Shown: positions 59,895-64,000 of the stretch, piece by piece
Layout: the number at the start of each line of letters is the position of its first letter
Numbering within the stretch: the first letter of the stretch is position 1
From: Reticulitermes lucifugus
Lineage: Eukaryota; Arthropoda; Insecta; Blattodea; Rhinotermitidae
Direction: 5' to 3'
DNA length: 64,000 nucleotides
NCBI GenBank assembly: GCA_026260175.1
Contig: JAKCWW010000019.1
Coordinates: 62,001 to 126,000 of the forward strand
Program-made: the position numbers and the translations under genes
Notes under the pieces: model-generated
Seen by the model: only the letters and a program-made list of their open reading frames with translations
Told to the model about the DNA's origin: nothing
Databases searched by the model: none

Positions 59895-61465
59895 TTCGTG
59901 TGTGTGTGTTTGTTTGTGTGTGTTCCGCAATCGTTCTGTCTCAGGTGGCCCTGTTGCGCATTGTGTATGTTGAGAACTTCTGAAAACGGGCTTTATCGTC
60001 GTGACAAATAACACTGCTGAGTGGTATATTACCCCCTTTGACGGTGACATGTATCCCGAAAAGTACACTTACAAATGTTGGTTGTATAGGGCTTTCGATT
60101 TCACTTACTTTTAACAAGCAATTTCACTAAGGAGAACTGCAGCAGGAAGTTCTTTGCAATTCGTATACAGATATAAATACGCATACACTCGTATACTCGT
60201 ACAACAGTACGAAACTATAATCTCTGACCAAAATGCATTTGCGAAACTTCAGATGGTTTGAAATATTCGACAAATCGGATACGAAACCACGCTATTTTAT
60301 GTTTTGCTCTTTCATTATTTTTTATATGAATTTATAAACTTTATGTCGAAAGCGTGAAATCCAGTCTAGTTTGCTCTAAAACTTTACAATCCCCATGCCC
60401 TGCTCTGAAATCCTACCGTTTTCTTTCGCCTATACTCTCACTGAACGTGACGGGAAGACATTCACAGTTCTTTAAATTAGAACGTGATTTAGTAAACTGA
60501 GAGGCTAATCGAAAATATACGGGACAGAATTTCTTGTAGGAAAACTAAAGCGGGGTTATCTCCTTCATAGTACTATACTTCAGATTGTATGCAGTGATTC
60601 CAGTGATTATTCCACTTTCCAATGCATGTGTGGTGGGCCTGTATCAGAATGGCCTTCAGCTGCAGTGGCATATACGTCTGCATTTCCGTGACGTCTTAAA
60701 TTGTTTCCCCTTGAGGGTTATCTTCTGCCTGGGAAAGAGGAAGTCGCAGAGGGACATTTGGGGATTAGAGCAGATGGGAAGACACTAAGATGCTGTGCTT
60801 GGCCAAGAATTCCCTCAAATTCAGCGCCATGTGACAGGGCGAAATTTGTGGTACAGAGACAGTGCCCGAAGAACATTTTGGAGCAATTTCGGAAAAAACT
60901 GCTTTTTGAGGGAATTTCAGAACAATTCTTTAGACAGTATGGTTCATGTTACGGCCTTGAGAAAGAAATTCATGATGAACCAGACTCTTCACGCCAAAGA
61001 AAGTGATCAATATTTTGTTGATTTTTTAGAAGACTGGCCTTGATTTCTTCGGCGAAGATGACGATGGCTTTGTCCACTCAAATGTCACGGACAGACCCAC
61101 TAATATTTTTCCAGATGTTGGGGCTCAAACTTTCCTCTTTTACTAAGTTTCCAGCTGAAATTAATGCCAATATTTTGCTCCTTCACCACACGCATTTCAC
61201 AGTGCGGCGTAGGGAGAAATATATGTGAATGTCAGAACACCTCAGTCACGATTGATTTGACCTGCTACCAGCTCCTTGAGTGTGCGATGTGAGATGATTT
61301 TTGTCAAATACCTTCCATTGTTGTTACTTCTATATATAAGTAGATTTTCTATTAAAAGGATTGCTCCGGATATTTTGTTCAGCCTTTTTTAAAAATATTA
61401 TTATGAAATCACGACATCCATGTGGGAGCGACATGTAGGGTGAATGAAGAAGGAAAAAAAGCGAA
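59895..61465. other. Anonymous DNA; unexplained frames at 60585-61230
   Basis: 60690-61050 has overlapping open frames of 67-101 codons and more even composition than its surroundings, and might be a decayed transposon ORF. I recognise no motif and call no gene. Confidence 0.35.
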
Positions 61466-61469
61466 ACAA

Positions 61470-61620
61470 TTTCAGTCTAAGCACTGGAAGGTGTAGACAA
61501 CTTTGGAAACGGAAGTTTAGATTTTAGAATAATATTAAAATAGCTGTTACAGAAATTTAGAGCATGGATGTAAACTGGACTTAACTGTCTCAAAATTAGG
61601 AACAAGTGAAGGAATTCTAC
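61470..61620 (+). mobile_element. LINE 3'-end relic
   Basis: The plus frame N-N-I-K-I-A-V-T-E-I, a stop, then M-D-V-N-W-T mirrors D-N-I-K-M-D-L-x-E-I-G-x-x-x-x-D-W-I of the LINE tail. Heavily eroded. Confidence 0.45.
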
Positions 61621-61902
61621 AAACGCGATAATGATCCATAAAAGACAGAGAATTTCTAGACCAGCGAAACAACTTTCAATTTCTTCTAAAAGAATAATAC
61701 TTCCTCACTATAAAGGAAACTATGCAGATATATTGAAATTATAAGCTGAGACTGAAAACTGTAAACACCACGGGAAAACAAATGACATTACAATCAGAAT
61801 GATAAGAGGAAAGAGAAGGAAAATATAAAGCAGGTGATGAATTAAAGGTAATGTTTTCCCTGTGCTTAATTAAATATAACCCCATGAATGCATACGTGAG
61901 AG

Positions 61903-62155
61903 TGGATGTATAGCGTCACGCATTCTTAAATCGGCACTGGATATATGTGAGTGGTCAGCGGCTTCATCTCCCAGCGCCTTTCCCACCCGAGAAACAGCCC
62001 CCGGTACTCATTGATTGGAAGGCTAGCTAGGCCCCACCGCCGGTCTGGACGTTTTGCAGAAGACAAAAGTATCTCATCGTATCAGGAATGCAACACTATC
62101 TTGGTCATCTAGCAGGTAGCTAGTCACTATACCGACTGAACCGTCCTCGACCTGA
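61903..62155 (-). mobile_element. SINE family A copy
   Basis: Minus strand: gaggacggttcagtcggtat head, agtgactagctacctgctag, the ggtctggacgttttgcag region inverted, and 3' block acgcattcttaaatcggcac. Confidence 0.8.
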
Positions 62156-62159
62156 AAAG

Positions 62160-63125
62160 TAGAAAAGAAAGTGAGAGGTATAGGATTAAAAATAAATGAA
62201 AGGAAGAAAGCAGGAGGCAGTCGCCAAAAACGGTCGTACGGGGACCCTGGAGCAGAATAAGGAACTCAGCCTTACTGCTAACACCATTTTATGTTATTTT
62301 AGTGGAAATCGGGCGCCAGCAGAAAGAGAAGCGTGCTTTCGGGGCCCCGGGTAATAAGAAGCAATTGAAACCCTTGCTAAATCCGACTGCAGTATACAGA
62401 GTTTGTGTAATCTCGGGGTCGGAGGGGCGCGAGGGACGTCTTGTGCTTACAAACGGCGGGTATAGGTGGCGGGGAGCCTCTACTTGTATCCGATTACGGA
62501 AACAAAGTTTTCATATACAAGTAAGCTAGCTTGCGGGTTGGCACTCGCTAATGGAGTTCCCATTCAGGTTTAATTTCATACACTGTGGTCCTGGAGCATA
62601 CCGAACTGCCTAATCGGAATTCCTACTGTGTGAGATTAACATTTTGTAATGGTGAAGGAAGAATACAAATTCTGTATAAGAAACGATAAATAAATCAATA
62701 TACTTACGCATTTTATGGCTGTCCGTAAATTTGTTTACAGATCATGGGGAAATTAATGTTATAAACTTTACTTACAACATTCCATAGGAGGTGATATTAA
62801 ATAGCAAATGCAAAACATGTTAGTAACATTGACGATTATGGTTTTTACTTAGTCGAAGAAATGACAAAATAGCAGGAGGATCTAAGGACATGTAGGTAGT
62901 ACGGTTCTCCGAAACGTTTGTAGCCGCTACCAGAATAGACATTGTCATAACCCAGAAGGGGAAATCTAATTTAATTACATTACGTTACATTTAATTACAT
63001 TAGCACGCCTGAATGATGGGAAACGGATAGAACACTCTCGGGCGTTTAGCGTCACAATTGTCACTTTTATTGCTACAGCGAGTAGAAGTAGCTAGGTAAT
63101 TTGAAATATTCACTGCGTTATATAT
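62160..63125. other. Anonymous DNA with a short GC-rich block
   Basis: 62303-62490 is GC-rich. 62303-62350 is bounded by ttattttag and gtaataag, so it could be a 48-nt exon, but there is no homology to support that. The rest is AT-rich. Confidence 0.3.
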
Positions 63126-63127
63126 TA

Positions 63128-63320
63128 CCACTTAAAAACAAGGTGGTTACTCTATGTACCACTTGCTTCAACATTCAAAAGCTGTGTACGTCGTCCACAC
63201 AGTGTATTTATCTGTCGCGTGATTCATACAATAAAGAGTAATTGTTTGCCTGAAGAGCAATATCTGGTTGATCTTTGTAATGAAGACACTGTGTGTTTTT
63301 GTGAGATGTAAACTGACATT
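63128..63320 (-). repeat. R1 dispersed repeat, copy 12
   Basis: aaggtggttactctatgtac, cttcaacattcaaaagctgt, cacacagtgtatttatctgt and gttgatctttgtaatgaaga. This is the clearest inverted R1 copy. Confidence 0.75.
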
Positions 63321-63357
63321 ATATACATTATTTACAAGAAAGTCTAAATTATAACTT

Positions 63358-63650
63358 CGGGGCCAAGATAGCTCATTCGGTATAGTAATTAAGCGGACGT
63401 CCGTGCGATCGTGGTTAAATTTCCGGCAGCAGCAAAAGGTTTTTCTTCTCCAAAGCGCCAAGACCGGCCTTACGACCCACCCAGCTTCCTACTCAGTGCT
63501 TACTGGGAGCTGTTTCTCCGCAGGTAAGCTGCCAGGGCGAGAAGTTGACCGCTCTTTCCCATCTTGTGCCGAGCGGAGATAAGTTATACTTCCACTCTCC
63601 CACATGCCTTCATGTTATGCATAGTGGCACCTTTATTTTAACCTTTAAAT
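63358..63650 (+). mobile_element. SINE family A copy
   Basis: Head ggggccaagatagctcattc-ggtatag, B-box-like cgtggttaaatttcc at 63409-63423, middle gggagctgtttctccgcagg, then cttgtgccgagcggagataa and a tail with ttaacctttaaa. Confidence 0.78.
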
Positions 63651-63869
63651 AAACATCAGGATACATAGGATTAAGAATACACTCTTCTGGGACGTGCCGT
63701 TATATAGTCTTGTAGATAGATTTGGACGTTTAGTAGGCACCTGCTGTCCCATATTCAGTGTAAAAAAGTAGACAATAAATAAGGGTAAAGTGACCACTGT
63801 TAGTGTCACACTATATTCAGCAGCCAAATCAATTTCCATCTAAAACGCAACTAAAAACACGATTAAATC

Positions 63870-64000
63870 AATTGAGTAGAAACCTTCCTGAGAAGTTAAA
63901 AGTTGCTCAGCTTGTCACTACCTCCCCGCATTTTATGGAACCCCAGAATATGTTACCTCTAAAATCTATCTTTAACCGGGTGGATTTAGTCCTCTCATTC
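63870..64000 (-). mobile_element. LINE 3'-end fragment, cut by the window edge
   Basis: aaaccttcctgagaagttaa, agttgctcagcttgtcacta, ccgcattttatggaacccca and gttacctctaaaatc follow the consensus up to the last base. Confidence 0.65.

Noticed and set aside
58740-60011. 423-codon plus-strand frame over the minisatellite as a repetitive protein
   Set aside because: It begins with GTG, a stop lies at 58692 in the same frame, and there is no in-frame ATG until about 59579. Length follows from a stop-free 30-bp unit, and the opposite strand is equally open.
60690-61050. Decayed transposase or other coding relic
   Set aside because: Several open frames and even composition but no motif I can name; left as unexplained.

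Overview
This is a window of a large, AT-rich, repeat-laden eukaryotic genome, almost certainly an insect. The base composition, the tRNA-derived SINEs with intact A/B-box regions, the LINE 3' ends carrying the -GHVARM- / -GRPRRRW- / -DWIxLAQDRDRWRAL- type C-terminus, the pogo-like and hAT-like DNA transposons and the absence of any bacterial-style gene layout all point that way. The repeat mix reminds me of cockroaches and termites (Blattodea), but that is recall and could not be tested here. Nearly all open frames in the window are chance frames or repeat-derived. I found no multi-exon host gene I can name and no LTR retrovirus-like or Polinton-like element.

Layout. 1-5 kb: a LINE 3' end, a tRNA-Leu-type SINE interrupted by a 100-N assembly gap, a second SINE family with a clear 16-bp target duplication, then unannotated DNA. 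5-20 kb: scattered SINE and LINE scraps, a 268-bp foldback element (8235-8502), several copies of an unclassified ~200-bp repeat (here R1), and an hAT-like MITE nested in a SINE (13239-13481). 20-31 kb: more SINE/LINE relics and one moderately GC-rich non-repetitive block (27180-27650). 31.4-31.7 kb: the only host-gene candidate, a CpG-rich leader without upstream ATGs that leads into ATG plus four codons and a consensus splice donor. It would be a first exon reading M-P-H-K-G/ with a phase-1 intron. 33-40 kb: a large inverted-repeat element (33619-34453), minus-strand LINE fragments and long anonymous stretches. 40.4-42.2 kb: a pogo/Tigger-class DNA transposon with terminal inverted repeats, a TA target duplication and a decayed minus-strand transposase. 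42-58 kb: LINE 3' ends, R1 copies, SINEs, and a composite retroposed unit with a 9-bp target duplication inside an R1 copy. 58.7-59.9 kb: a 30-bp minisatellite of about 39 units with higher-order structure that keeps long frames open on both strands. 60-64 kb: SINEs, LINE scraps and an R1 copy.

If the first-exon call is right, everything to its right in the window (over 32 kb) would be first intron, which is plausible for a developmental regulator in a large insect genome. The most notable non-genic signals are: the minisatellite; four hairpins resembling hammerhead-ribozyme cores, two of them inside long inverted repeats; and the R1 family, with about twelve copies that I cannot assign to a known class.
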